Assembly: GCA_028095005.1 (NCBI GenBank)
Contig: CM051461.1
Location: forward strand, 28,827,432-28,891,431
DNA length: 64,000 nucleotides
Source of the DNA: Rhynchospora pubera
Taxonomy: Eukaryota; Streptophyta; Magnoliopsida; Poales; Cyperaceae
Direction of reading: 5' to 3'
This document shows, piece by piece, positions 10,926 to 22,920 of the stretch. How positions within the stretch are numbered: position 1 is the first letter of the stretch; each line of letters starts with the position of its first letter. The translations under genes were made by a program, and so were the position numbers. Under the pieces are notes generated by a model. The model ran no database searches and was not told the DNA's origin. It was given only the letters and a program-made list of their open reading frames with translations.

Positions 10926-12256
10926 CCGAAATTATTTTATATAGGAATTCAGACGCAAAAAATTTTAATAGAAAGAATTATTATTATTTTTTTTAATAAG
11001 AAGAAAGTTCGAACGCGTTTTATAAAAGCGTACAGTCTCTCTCCTTCCTACGCGTTTATAAAACGCGCTCGAAGGCTTCGAACGCGTTTTATAAACGGGT
11101 AAGAAGGAGAGCTTCAGTTACGCCTCAAAAGACTGGTCAGACTTCCGTACGCGTTTATAAAATGCGTTCGGAGTCTTCGAGCGCGTTTTATAAACGGGTA
11201 GGAAGGCGTAAATTTTTCGAAATGGAGTTATTACCATTTTTTTTCAAAATTAATAGAAAAATTAATGTGAAAATTTAAGTTAAATTTATTTTTAAGATTA
11301 AATTTACAATTTTTAAAATATCATATTTAATTTCATATTAATCGTATTTAAAAATGACATTAGAATATTAATTTATGATTTTAAAAACTTCTTTAGTAGT
11401 TTAGAGTGGTTTTTAGGTTTGCAAAGTTTCAAATTGGATTTTGTAGGTCTAGAGAGTATTTTTTGGCTCCGAAAATGGTCGTTACGGGGTTTCACCCGGT
11501 AACATGTGTAGATCTCGTTGCGAGCTTTCTGGATTGTGCTCGATCGCCCCAAACGGACCTTCCTATCAAAAGTTAAGCCTGTTTAAAGTTGTAATGTTCA
11601 AAATTTTTAAAAAAATTTATATTTTAATTATTTCCATATTATATATTTTTTATTATATATGGCTAACATAAAATAAAAAAAGAGAAGAGACTACAATTCG
11701 AAAGATAAGTTTGTAAAATTAAATAGTAAAAATACAGGGTCGTCGGCGAATAATTATTCAAACAAAATGATATTATACACATGTTCAAAAAAAAAATATG
11801 TGCAATTAAATGCATATAAAATATGTGTGATATATTTGTTATATCTATTTAATACATCTTTAATTGGAAATAAAATTTTGAGAATTTTGTAAATATGAAA
11901 CATGAAAGGACCTTGATGCAAAATATTATTTTTAATAAGTTAAATGTTGCGGCTTGAATGAAAAATATGAAAAACTAATAACACATTTATAAAACGCGCT
12001 TGAAGGCTCCGAACGCGTTTTATAAATGGGTACGAAGGTCTGACCAGCCTTTTGAGGCGTAACTGAAGCTCTCTCCTCTTACCCGTTTATAAAACACGTT
12101 CGAAGCCTTCGAGCGCGTTTTATAAACGCGTAGGAAGGAGAGAGACAGTATGCTTTTATAAAACGCGTTCGAACTTTCTTCTTATTAAAAAATAATAATA
12201 ATAATTCTTTCTATTAAAATTTTTTGCGTCTGAATTTCTATATAAAATAATTTCGG
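10926..12256. mobile_element. MULE-type element with palindrome-rich long TIRs
   Basis: The inverted termini start CCGAAATTATTTTATATAG. They run for roughly 270-290 bp on each side (10926 to about 11213, about 11985-12256). The 9-bp duplication ATATATGAC is perfect at 10917-10925 and 12257-12265. Each arm repeats words such as ACGCGTTTATAAAACGCG, themselves near-palindromes, so the arms can fold on themselves as well as on each other. The roughly 770-bp centre has no recognisable coding content. The arm length and 9-bp duplication indicate a Mutator-like non-autonomous element. Confidence 0.85.
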
Positions 12257-12265
12257 ATATATGAC

Positions 12266-12439
12266 TTTTCTAAATCAAATAAGTAATTAATTTTCTTGTT
12301 TCTACTTATCTATTTTGAGTTTTATACTTTGCATGTTGCAATTTTGTAACTGACGTACTATAGTAGCGCTGAATTTTACAATTTTGTTGAACCAAACTTC
12401 ACAAGAAAAAAAAATATGCCCACTTTTTTATTTTTTTCT
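12266..12439. other. Spacer between MULE-type element and tandem array
   Basis: AT-rich, with no gene or repeat recognised. Confidence 0.3.
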
Positions 12440-13017
12440 AGTAAAAAAATTCATCTGGACCCTTCATTTCTTTTTTTTATAACAAAGACAAAGTGTCTTC
12501 AGCTGGTCTATTCAGTTATGTTTTAAAAGTTTAATGCTTTAATTTCAAATGGACTGTTTAATTTCTTGTTTTAAAACTAAAAACCAAAAAAAATCATCTG
12601 GATGGTTGATTTCTATTTTTTATATAATAAAATGACAAAGTGACTTCAGCTGGTCTATTCATTCATGTTTTAAAATTCTAATGCTTCAATTTCAAATGGA
12701 TTTTTTGTTTTCTTTTATTTTTAAATTAAATACAAAAAATTCATATCGACTGTTTATTTCTTTTTTTAAACAAAATGACAAAGTAACTTCATTTGGTCTG
12801 TTAATTAATGTTTTAAAGTCTATGCTTTAATTTCAAATGAACTGCTTATTTTCTTTTTAAAATAAAAAATGAAAAAAAATCATCTGGACTGTTCATTTCA
12901 TTTTTTTATATAACAAAATGACAAAGTGACTTCAACTGGTATGTTTGTTCATGTTTTTAAAGTCTAATGCTTTAATTTCAAATAAATTATTTTTTTTTTA
13001 AAATAAAAAAAGAAAAA
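12440..13017. repeat. Tandem array, segment 2
   Basis: Four more units of the array described at 9660-10180. Each carries the TCTAATGCTTTAATTTCAAA word (near 12530, 12670, 12820 and 12963) and an AATGACAAAGTGACTTCAGC word. It is cut at its right edge by the solo LTR. Confidence 0.8.
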
Positions 13018-13022
13018 GATTC

Positions 13023-16000
13023 TGTTGACCCTAAAAATTAAACCCTCAAAACCAAATAAAACAAAACCAAATTGCGAAAACCAGAAGTCAAACAGCGAAA
13101 ACCAAATTTCCAAAACTCAAAATCAAATTACGAAAAATACCAAACAAACTCTAAAAATTCTCAAAATTTACCCAAAAATTCCTTGAGAATTATGGAGAAT
13201 TATAATAATTTTTAAATCCCAAAAATAGTAACACAAACTCCAAAATTTGCAAACAAACCCAAAAACTTCACAAAATTACCAAAATAATTCTATGAGGAAT
13301 TTAGCAAAACCGGTTGAACCATTAAATTCCTTATATTTTTGTAAGCCTACCCGTAAAATTGTATTCAAAAATACCCAAGGTAAGGCCCTCAAATAATTTA
13401 TTTTGGTTGGATGACCAAATAAATAAATGATTTTAAAGAAAATCAAATAGAAATCACAGAAAAATCAGGGGAAATGGCGCGTGCATCCAATTGGAGGGGA
13501 TCCTGCAGGGGCCAGAGGTGTCGCTGCCCAGGGGAGGAAAATTCACCATCTGCAGAAGTGTTGAATGCACCTGTTGTTTGTGAACCATGCAGCTAAATTA
13601 AAAAAAGATTCAATTGGTTCACAGTAGACCGCCTGCACCTATCTCTCTGTATCTCATTTAACCCGACAGGCGGGACCCAAGTGCAAAGTTATCTCCTCCC
13701 CTGGGTAAAAAAGAAGAGTGAAGAGGATGAAACTCCGATGTTTACCGCCAGACGCCGGGTGAAAACGCCAGAGCCGCCGACGTGGCCTCCTCCAACGCCA
13801 CATATGCGAAAACCACTCTTCTCCGCCCATGGTTTACCAAAACCAGAGCCCTAGACGCGCTCCACCACGACCATTGGATGTAATCGGATGGTGGTGATTG
13901 CTCACGGCTAAGGAGGGTTGCCCTAATCCCTACGCCTATATAAGGGCTCAATTCAAAGGAAATGGGACGCCTCCAGAGAACCTCTGAGAGCCTAGACGAC
14001 GCCTCCATATCTCCCCCAAGCTAGAAAGCCAGATAGAAGCTCTGCTAGAATAAAGAGAGAGGAGAGAGAGAGGAGCATTTTATCAAACAGTTGAGAGGCA
14101 TAGCTAGAGGAGGAAAATTGAGTGAAATTAAGATCCTGTAAGTGGTTGTAATTGAAGAAGAGGTGAAGAGGAAGTGTAAGAAGGAAATTTGCAAATTGAA
14201 TTGGAAATTTAATTGCAGAAATTTGATCCCTTTCTCTTTTAAAAATTTGATTGAACTGTTTCAGCCTTGGTCTTGACACAAGCTCTGCCTGAGGTTTCCT
14301 CAGGTCTAGCTCCACACAGCTTTGGCTGGAGTCTATCCAGTCCTAGCTTTTTACCTCGGTTGGAGTTTCTCCATTCCTAGGTAGCATTCCCCTCTCATTG
14401 GCTTTAGCCATGGATAGGAGATTAAATCAAACAAAGAGAGGGGAAGATGCTGCCAAAATGAACATAAGCGCATAAAAGAACATAAATCCTGTATACTTGT
14501 ACATACTCTAAGCTAGTGTCATAACATTGCCAAATAAAAATATGTTTATGTATAAATCTGTCTAAATAAAAATAAATGAGGACTTCTCTGCATAAAAAAC
14601 AAAAGAATAAGCATGAACAATAAGCTCGGACCTTGTGGATTGCAGGAAACAAGTTTTCTGTTTCTTGCAATTTTTTGTAATTTTATATCAAATGACAGAC
14701 AATAGGGTCATCTATGAAGTAAATTATTATTTTTCAAAACTTTGGGGGTCTCTCTGCAAAAAAAATGGCATACATGGAAAATTCATGAACACATTAAAGT
14801 ACATTTCTGAATAAGTAAGAGGGATGTTTCTCATTTCAAAAGGGACTGAAATATGTCAAATGAATAAGATGAATTCAAAAATGGTTGGCCGTTACTTAAA
14901 AAATCTCTTTTAAGTATGTTATGACCTCTGCAAACACATTCCCTGCAACTGAGGCAACTCAAAACAAAATCCTCAAAAACAGTGATAAAATTGCATAATT
15001 GATTTAAGTTGGAAGTGCAAAACATGTATAAACGTCTCCTACATAACCTTCAATGCATCAAGCATCAAATCCAACCGTGAATTGAGCTAAATAGTGCATA
15101 AAGCCAAGCTTTATTGCTGCAAGACAGGTTACATGCAAATGGAAATTGAAATGATGTATAAAAAGCTTCATTTCTGTCCTGATGCTTCTCAGCACAAATC
15201 ACAATGCCTCAAATCAAATTGAACGTTTAAACAAGTCAATTTCATTCTCTTGAAGCTATCTCAATAGTATCTGGCATCAAAAGACTTCTTGATAGGCCCC
15301 ACAACAAAATCTCAGATTTGCTATATTTTAAACCGAAGTACCTCAGCTCAGTTAACGACGTTAAACGATTCTTCATGCTAAATTGAGCTTGCAACCAACT
15401 TCAGGACACAATCATGAGTGATAGAAACCTCAAACTGGTAAAAGACAATGCCCAAAACGTCTCAAGCGCCATTAATGGATGCTCGAGCTTCTTCAGAATT
15501 CACAGGACAATACAGACTCCCAAAGTTTAAATTGATGACACCAATGTGTTCTCCTCAATCCCACGATCTCAATGAACTAAATCTCAATCAAAACGGTGGC
15601 CGGAAACGTCGCAATTTCGCCGGAGAAAAGACGGGGGCCTATCTGCAAAAATGCCAACTCCAGGCGGGGAAGAAGGGGTTCAAACCCGCGTCACATTGGA
15701 TCTTCTGTGGCAAAATCTCTTGAGGCGGGTCACTGACATAGCCATGACTCGTTACACCAAATATTTTTAAATCAAATATAAACCTGACGCGTGGGTCCCA
15801 CTTGTCAGAAAACAAAATAAAATAAAATAAAATAAATGCCACGTCAGCAGCCACGTCACTGCTTAGCCAGCGCCAGCAGCAAGCCCTCTCGGCGCCAAAT
15901 CATGCCATGTCAAGCCCCTGTGTACACTTGGACCAATCAGAAAACGCCAAATAAACAGAAAACTTCAAAAATTCATTAAAAATAGTAGGAAACTCATAAA

Positions 16001-17129
16001 AATACAAATAAAATATCCATAAAATCCTAAAAATCCAAATAACCCAAATTTACTGATATTTTGATATAAAAATCTATCAAATTATTGGTCTTTTCTATTT
16101 TTTTGAAGTATTTTCAATATTAAATAAATCTTATAAAATTCTAAAATAATGTTAAATCAATTTTACAAAATTCTAAAATGATTTTGTAAAATTCCAAATA
16201 ATTTCAAAATTCAATTATACTCTTTTAACAAATTTTCAAAAGTAAATATTAATATAATTTTAAAAATAGAAATGATTTTAAAAGAAATACATTAAATATC
16301 AAGTATTTAAAAAAAAATAAACATAATTAAAAATATAAAAAGAAATTTCAAAAGTCTAGAATTAAGAATAAAAATAAAATAGAATTGCGAAAATGTTAAA
16401 ACCCAAAGAGAAACTCAAGAAATTAAAAGTCCAAACACGAAACCCGAAATCAAGACAGAAACCTCTTCACTTAAAGAACGAAATCTCTTCAGCGAAACGA
16501 AGTCGACTCTAAGCAATTCAAAAATCAGAAAGTCTCACAAGTGGCTCAAAGTAGCCCCGAGAAAACCAAATCCAAATCCAAGACCCAAAATAGTCTTGAA
16601 AACCAAATCCAAATCCCGAGGCCCAAAATAGTCTCGATAAACTCAAATCCAAATCTAAATCCTCCAAAGGCCCAAAATTGCCTAAGGACCAAAAAACAAC
16701 GCCCCAACACCAAGAAACTAAAACCAAGTCTGTCTTGAATAAAAAAGTCATTTAAGTGTCCTCAATTGGGTCCCGTTAATTAGGTCTGGTACACCAATCG
16801 AGTCCGGTTTAAGCCAAAGAAATAAACTCAAGATAAACGTGAAATTAGTAATGTTCCTAGCCTTTACACATAATTCTTTTGATTCCTTAATCAGAGGTTC
16901 TCGTGAGCGATCACGGGGTAATTAACAGTAGGGGCTTGCGCCTACTGGAAAGAAAGGACCCACGGAATCAACAAACCTCTTTAAGAAGCGACTCATGTTT
17001 TGGTTCTCTTGTCGTAAAGAGATACTCGAACGGAGATCGAACCTTAAGGGGGGTGAATCCAAGGCTATGTTCCCATTTCTCGAGGAAGCCCAATTCCATT
17101 CTTCGAGGGATGACGAAAAAGCCGCGACA
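13023..17129 (+). mobile_element. Solo LTR, 4.1 kb
   Basis: The sequence starts TGTTGACC and ends GCCGCGACA. A perfect 5-bp duplication, GATTC, flanks it at 13018-13022 and 17130-17134. Joining the flanks restores the AAAAAGATTC/ATGTGGACTGTTCATT run of the tandem array, which confirms the borders. No internal primer-binding site, gag or pol is present and no second copy of the ends was seen, so it is read as a solo LTR left by recombination. LTRs this long are typical of Tat/Ogre-type Ty3/gypsy elements; that assignment is only an inference from length. Short open frames inside show no domains. Confidence 0.8.
13937..13945 (+). promoter_or_regulatory. TATA box of the solo LTR
   Basis: CTATATAAGGGCTC fits a plant TATA box about 900 bp into the LTR, as expected near the U3/R border. 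It is followed by a GA-rich leader-like stretch. A retained promoter of this kind could in principle start transcription rightwards. Confidence 0.5.
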
Positions 17130-17134
17130 GATTC

Positions 17135-17340
17135 ATGTGGACTGTTCATTTTTATAACAAAATGATAAAGTGAGTTCAGCTGGTTTGTTCGTTCATGTTT
17201 TAAAAGTCTAATGCTTTAATTTCAAATTGACCGTTTATTTTTTTCAAAAATAATAAAAAAATGAAAAAGTTTCATCTGGACTGTTCATTTTTTTTATATA
17301 TAACAAAATGACGAAGTGACTTATGCTAGTTAAGTAGTAT
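17135..17340. repeat. Tandem array, segment 3
   Basis: The last one to two units of the same array, with AAAGTCTAATGCTTTAAT near 17205 and a further GGACTGTTCATTTT at about 17278. It resumes directly after the GATTC duplication of the solo LTR. It ends near a GTGTCATGTCGTGTTACT word at about 17340. Confidence 0.75.
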
Positions 17341-18044
17341 CGTGTCATGTCGTGTTACTAAAGAATTCTGTATGCACAAATAACAGATCTTTTATTTTCC
17401 AAAATAATTTTCCTTAGTTTCGATTTTCTTTTATTTCCATGCATTCATGTTTATAAGTTACTAAATTAGGTAATTGGTGGTAGAAACATAAATTGATATG
17501 ACATAATGAGACGTATAAGATAGCCAGCTGTCTTTGGAGGATTGGAGAAGAGGATTCTACGAAATAATCACCAGCAGCTGTTCGACATAATAGACAATTT
17601 TGTCCTTCCACAAAACCTTTTCAGTTTAATTTAACGGAGTCATATAAGATCGGAATTAATTCATAACCGTCAGATCTGCTAATAATAGACGGTCAGTATT
17701 TTTGGTGTCCACATTAGAATTTTCCTATTATATTATATCATATTATTTCGTTGTAGAATTTTGTGGTTTAATTTAAACAGTTTGTTTTGTAAATGTATAG
17801 AAAGCGCTAATAAACAAAACAAAATATAAATGTCACAATAGTCCAATATAAAAAAAAAACTAAATAACAATACATAAGAGAGATACTGATGAAGTGATGA
17901 TGCCCCACCAAACGCCTTCTTAAGTTGGGACTAGGAGAGCATTCCAAACACAAAATTCTGTGCCATTCTTTCATTACTCAGATCCGAACACAAATCTGAA
18001 CTTGAACTCGACCTCTGCCCTCTTTCTTCTTGACCTTTTGATCC
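17341..18044. other. No gene seen
   Basis: Intergenic DNA into which the retrotransposon inserted. The longest open frames overlap the retrotransposon LTR or have no domains. Confidence 0.4.
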
Positions 18045-18049
18045 TCTCC

Positions 18050-18683
18050 TGTCAGGAATTGAAATCAACAAGCTATTAGCCGTTGGAGAAGAAATTAAAA
18101 ATAGCAAGCTAAATAAGCAACTGACAGTGGGACCCAGTGCTGTTACTATTAACTGTAAACAAACGGAGGAGAACAAGAGAGGAGATGTTGATATTGGGGG
18201 CCAGCACGTTAATTGTAACGGAGTTAAGGAAGGAGCAACACAGGAAGAGTTGACACGTGTCCTCAGATCTACAGTAACTGACAAGCGCAGAGATGAATTA
18301 GATGGGGGAGAAAAGAGAGGCAAAAAGGGGGTAACTCAGTAGATTTACCGTTTTTACTTGGAATTAGGTATATAAGCAGCCGTCAGGCCTAGTTAGGATT
18401 TTATGTGATGTGATTTCTGAATTAACTTCTATTTTCCTTATTTCTTCTCACTTTTCCTATGTTCTTTTTCTATTCCAGTTGAATTACAAGAATTATGTAA
18501 GGCTCAATAGCCGAATCCATTTCAATTAATCAACACTTCTTCTATTACTAGTTCTGTTTTCAATTAGTTTAATTCTGGTATTTTCATGCATCTTGAGCAA
18601 AGTCTAGATCTGGTCTGACAAGTGCTTGTTCAGCTGAGTTCATAGTTGCGTTTCTCTGGTCCCCATTGATCAGGGACGTGACA
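18050..18683 (+). repeat. 5' LTR of the chromovirus
   Basis: It begins TGTCAGGAATTG and ends GGGACGTGACA. A TATA-like TATATAAG lies at 18369-18376. It is the same length as the 3' copy at 23485-24118. Confidence 0.95.
18369..18376 (+). promoter_or_regulatory. TATA box in the 5' LTR
   Basis: TATATAAG in the context AATTAGGTATATAAGCAGCC is the likely core promoter for the genomic RNA. The identical site is at 23804-23811 in the 3' LTR. Confidence 0.6.
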
Positions 18684-18685
18684 AG

Positions 18686-18697
18686 TGGTATCAGAGC
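18686..18697 (+). promoter_or_regulatory. Primer-binding site
   Basis: TGGTATCAGAGC two bases after the 5' LTR matches the usual plant retroelement site complementary to the initiator methionine tRNA 3' end. It primes minus-strand DNA synthesis. Confidence 0.85.
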
Positions 18698-18736
18698 ACC
18701 GATTAACTCGGGCTTGTGGTAGATCGAGGCTAGTGC

Positions 18737-19834
18737 ATGGGCAAGAACCAGCATTTTACAAGAAACAAAAGTATGGACGATTTGAGGGAGAAGAATGTTC
18801 AATTGGAGGGTGAGGTTAGCAAATTGGCACTTGAAGTTAAAGGTTTGGCTACCAAGCATGAGGAGCAAGTTCATAAGCAAGCGAGAAGTAACAGATTGAT
18901 GGAAGAGAGGATCACTAATCAGCTTCAGGAGGTACAGAAATCAAATGATGAAAAATTCCATAACTTAAGTGCTATGTTAGAAAGATTGTTAAGGGATTCC
19001 AATGGGAAAAATGGGGATGGCACTGGACCCAGCAATGTTCTTAATAATGGTAGTGCTGGTCCAGTTACCAACTCAGGGGGAAGACCTGCTAATACAGGCA
19101 GTGGAGGAGGTCCATTCACTGGTGAAGGGTATCATACTAGAAATTGGAATCATGATTGGGGCAATTATTTTGTGCCAGAATTTCATGAGTATGAAGAGTT
19201 TTATGGAGATGGTGACCAGCATTTTAGTAATAGTAGGGGAAGAGGAGAAGGGAATGATGGTGACAGAAGACTGATGAATTTCCAACTCCCAAAAATGGAT
19301 TTTCCTTTCTATGATGGGGGGGACCCACTAACTTGGAAGATGAACTGTGAATATTACTTTGGCATGTATAATGTCCCTGAAATATATAAATCCAAAATGG
19401 TTGTACTCAACTTTTCTGAAGAGATGCATGATTGGTTCAAGTGTCTGGTGGCTGGACCAAATTTCATCACATGGAGTAGGTTGGTAGAAGAAGTGATGGC
19501 AAGATTTAAGGGCATCAATATGAAACATCCTGTAGATGAATTTAAAAGAGTACATCAGTTTGGGAAGGTGGAGGATTACATTAGAAAATTTGATAAAGCC
19601 AGGTGTAGATTATTGCTAGTGAAACCTCACATGGATGAAGAATTTTTGGTAGCTGGGTTTATCAGTGGCCTCAAGGAGGAAGTTAGATATACTGTAGAGC
19701 TTTTCTCCCCAGTGGATTTAAAGGCAGCTTTTCAATGTGCCTTGAAGGTGGAGGCAGCTAATGAAGGGCAACATAAAAAGTCAAAAGAGTTAGTAAAGAA
19801 TTCTAAGTTTCAGAAGTATAATTCCATCAAGTAG
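18737..19834 (+). pseudogene. gag (5' part), ended by an early stop
   Basis: A 365-residue frame starting at the first ATG after the primer site. Residues about 10-90 are charged and likely coiled coil. A Gly/Asn-rich linker follows. Residues about 175-300 form a retrotransposon gag (capsid) domain with LPKMDFPFYDGGDPLTWK and a tryptophan-rich WFKCLV segment. The frame ends at TAG 19832-19834. The zinc knuckle that normally closes gag lies just after this stop in the same frame, so the stop is inside gag rather than at a gag/pol border. It is most simply a nonsense mutation; programmed readthrough is less likely. Confidence 0.85.
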
Positions 19835-19843
19835 AAACCTGAA

Positions 19844-22800
19844 ATGGAAGGAAAAGAAGGGGGAATACATAAACCATGGCAACCAAGACCAACTGTATCC
19901 AACTATCAAAACCTGGCATTTCAGCAAAGAAGAGCCCTAGGCTTATGTGACAATTGCAATGAAAAATATTTTCCAGGACATAAATGTGCAAACAAGGTAT
20001 TGAGACTGATGCAGGAGGAAGAAGTAGAGAGTGAGGAAGATGAGGAAGAGTTAAAAGAAATAGAGTTACCAGAAGATGATGAATTAGAGGTAGAACAGGA
20101 TATGATCTCCATGTACAATTCGTCTGATAGAAGGAAAGTCAATTCTATGAGATTCAAGGGGCAAATTGGGAAACTGCCAGTCTATGCACTTTTAGATAGT
20201 GGCAGTACACATTCATTTGTGAACCCCACAGTCATTAGGAAACTGGGTTTAACAACTACTCAGACTAACCCTATGGTAGTCATTGTAGCCAATGGAGAGA
20301 AGATGGTGACTGACACCAAATGCACTGCTCTCAAATTTTCATTACAAGGGCTGGAGCTTGAAGAAGACTTAAGATTGCTAGCAGTGCAAGGCTTTGACAT
20401 GATTTTAGGCCTTGATTGGTTAGTCAGCTTGGGACCCATGAAAATTGACTGGGGCAAGGGATGTTTGGAGTTCAATCAAGATGGTAAAGATGTCAAGTTG
20501 ATGGTTAAAGAAGAGAAGGCTGAACTAAAAATAGTAAAGGGAGACACTGACATTGAAAAGGAAGTTAAGAAGGGACATGAAGTGATTGTGGCTCAACTAT
20601 TCAAGGTCAGTACTGAACAAACTGAACCACAACCAATTGCAGCCAGGTGGAAAAAGATTTTGCAGGAGTTTGATGATGTATTTGCTGAACCAACTAGACT
20701 ACCACCCCATAGAATAGTGGATCATAGAATTTCCCTCTTACCTGATGCAAAACCAATTAACCAGAGGCCATACAGATACACTCATTTCCAGAAATTGGAA
20801 ATTGAGAAAATTATCACTGAATTATTGAAGAACTCACTCATTCAAAAGTCACACAGTCCATATGCATCCCCCATACTACTAGTTAAGAAGAAAGATGGTA
20901 GTTGGAGGATGTGTGTGGATTACAGGCAAATGAATTCTCAAACTGTCAAAGATAGGTTTCCAATTCCTTTGATTGAAGATATACTGGATGAACTGAAAGG
21001 GGCAAGATTTTTCTCCAAGATAGACTTAAAGGCAGGATATCACCAGATTAGAATGTGTGAGGATGATGTTCATAAAACTGCATTTAGAACTCATGACAAC
21101 CATTATGAGTTCTTGGTCATGCCATTTGGGTTGACCAATGCCCCTGCCACCTTTCAATCATTAATGAACAAGGTATTCAGGCCCCATTTAAGGAAGTTTA
21201 TACTAGTATTCTTTGATGACATACTAGTATATAACAAGAGTTTTGAAGTACACCAGCAACATTTGAAGATGACACTTGAATTATTTAGGAGAAACCAACT
21301 CTATGCTAAACTCAACAAATGTGAATTCGGGGCCAACTCCTTGGAGTATTTGGGGCATGTGATATCTGAAGAGGGAGTGTCAACTGACCCAAAGAAAGTT
21401 GAAGCCATGAGGCAGTGGCCCACCCCAAGAAGTGTAAAGGAATTGAGGGGTTTCTTAGAGCTCACAGGTTATTATAGGAGGTTTGTGAGAGGCTATGGTG
21501 CCATTGCAAAACCTCTCACTGACCAATTGAAGAAAAATGCTTTCAATTGGAATGCAGCAGTAGATAAAGCATTTGAAGAACTCAAGTTGGCTATGATCAA
21601 TGCCCCAGTATTGGCAATGCCAGATTTTAATAAAAGCTTCACCATTGAGACAGATGCTAGTGACAAAGAGATGTGGGCAGTGTTGATGCAAGACAAAAAG
21701 CCAATTGCATTCATGAGTAAGAGCTTGGGCATAAGAAACCAAGGCCCGTCAACTTATGAAAAGGAATTCTTAGCCTTGCTAACTGCTGTGAGTAAATGGA
21801 GGCATTATTTACTGGGTGGTCAGTTCATCATCAAAACCGATCAAATCAGTCTCAAGCATCTACTTGAACAAAGAGTAAATCATATGATGCAGCATAAAGG
21901 ACTATGCAAACTGATAGGTCTTGACTACAAAATTGAGTATAAGAAAGGAATAGAAAATAAGGTGGCTGATGCCTTGTCAAGGCAAGTGACAGGCAGGAAG
22001 GAAGAGAAATTTGAGACATTAACTGTCACTGAGCTGATTCCCCAATGGGTGGATGAAATTAAGGATAGTTACATCAATGATACTTGGATTGAAGGGTTGC
22101 AAAATAAAAACAGTGGGTTGAACAGTGAGAGTAAATTCACCCAAAGCAATGGGCTGTGGAAATACAAGGACAAGCTGTGCATTGGAACTAATGGAGGTTG
22201 GAGGGAGAGACTAATTGGAGAAGTGCACAATTCTAGTCAAGGAGGACATTCTGGTATCCAAGCCACATATAAAAGAGTGAAGGCTCAATTCTACTGGCCA
22301 AACATGAGAGAGACAATTCATAAGTATGTAAGTGGATGTAACACCTGTCAGCAAACCAAAGGGGAGAATGTGAAGTTACCAGGTCTGTTACAACCTCTAC
22401 CTGTGCCTGAGGAAGCATGGGTTAGCATTAGTATGGACTTCATCAGTGGGTTACCCAGATCAGAAGGAAAGAAGGTGATAATGGTGATTGTGGATAGGTT
22501 GACCAAGTATGCTCATCTAGCTACTCTTCAACATCCTTTCTCAGCCAGTGATGTAGCAAGGGTATTCTTGGAAACAGTTTACAAGCTACATGGGTTGCCA
22601 CAAAATATCATAAGTGATAGGGATCCTATTTTCACCAGCAAATTTTGGAAGGAGATAATGGAAAAGATGAGAGTTAAATTGAAGATGAGTACTGCTTACC
22701 ATCCTCAAAATGATGGCCAGACAGAAAGGGTCAACCAATGTATTGAGAATTATTTAAGAAGCATGATGTTGAATCAGCCAAAGCTCTGGACCAAGTGGTT

Positions 22801-22920
22801 GGCAATGGCTGAGTATTGGTACAATACAAACTTCCATTCAGCCTTGAATACCACTCCTTTCAAAGCCTTGTATGGATATGACCCACCACAATTACCAATG
22901 GGAACAATCCCTAGATGTTC
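19844..22920 (+). pseudogene. gag zinc knuckle and pol: protease, RT, RNase H, integrase
   Basis: Same frame as gag, after one TAG. The zinc knuckle CDNCNEKYFPGHKC is at about residue 35. Protease has LLDSGSTHSFV with Asp near 118. Reverse transcriptase has VFFDDILVY near 456. RNase H has ETDASD near 602, followed by KEMW where most relatives have glycines. Integrase has an HHCC zinc finger (EVHN...GGHSG...CNTCQQ) near 793-835 and the acidic triad at about MDFISG 864, SDRDP 924 and TERVN 960. A frame break near 22905-22925 separates this from the integrase C-terminus. The products would copy and integrate the element. Confidence 0.9.

Noticed and set aside
13742..14315. Open frames of 88 and 107 codons on the minus strand
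   Set aside because: They are inside the solo LTR, antisense to its TATA box and leader, with no recognisable domain.
13023..17129. Complete LTR retrotransposon instead of a solo LTR
   Set aside because: No repeated ends inside the block, no primer-binding site, and no gag or pol.
18127..18342. Short open frame at the left of the chromovirus
   Set aside because: It lies in the 5' LTR and mirrors the pol extension into the 3' LTR. No independent start or domain.
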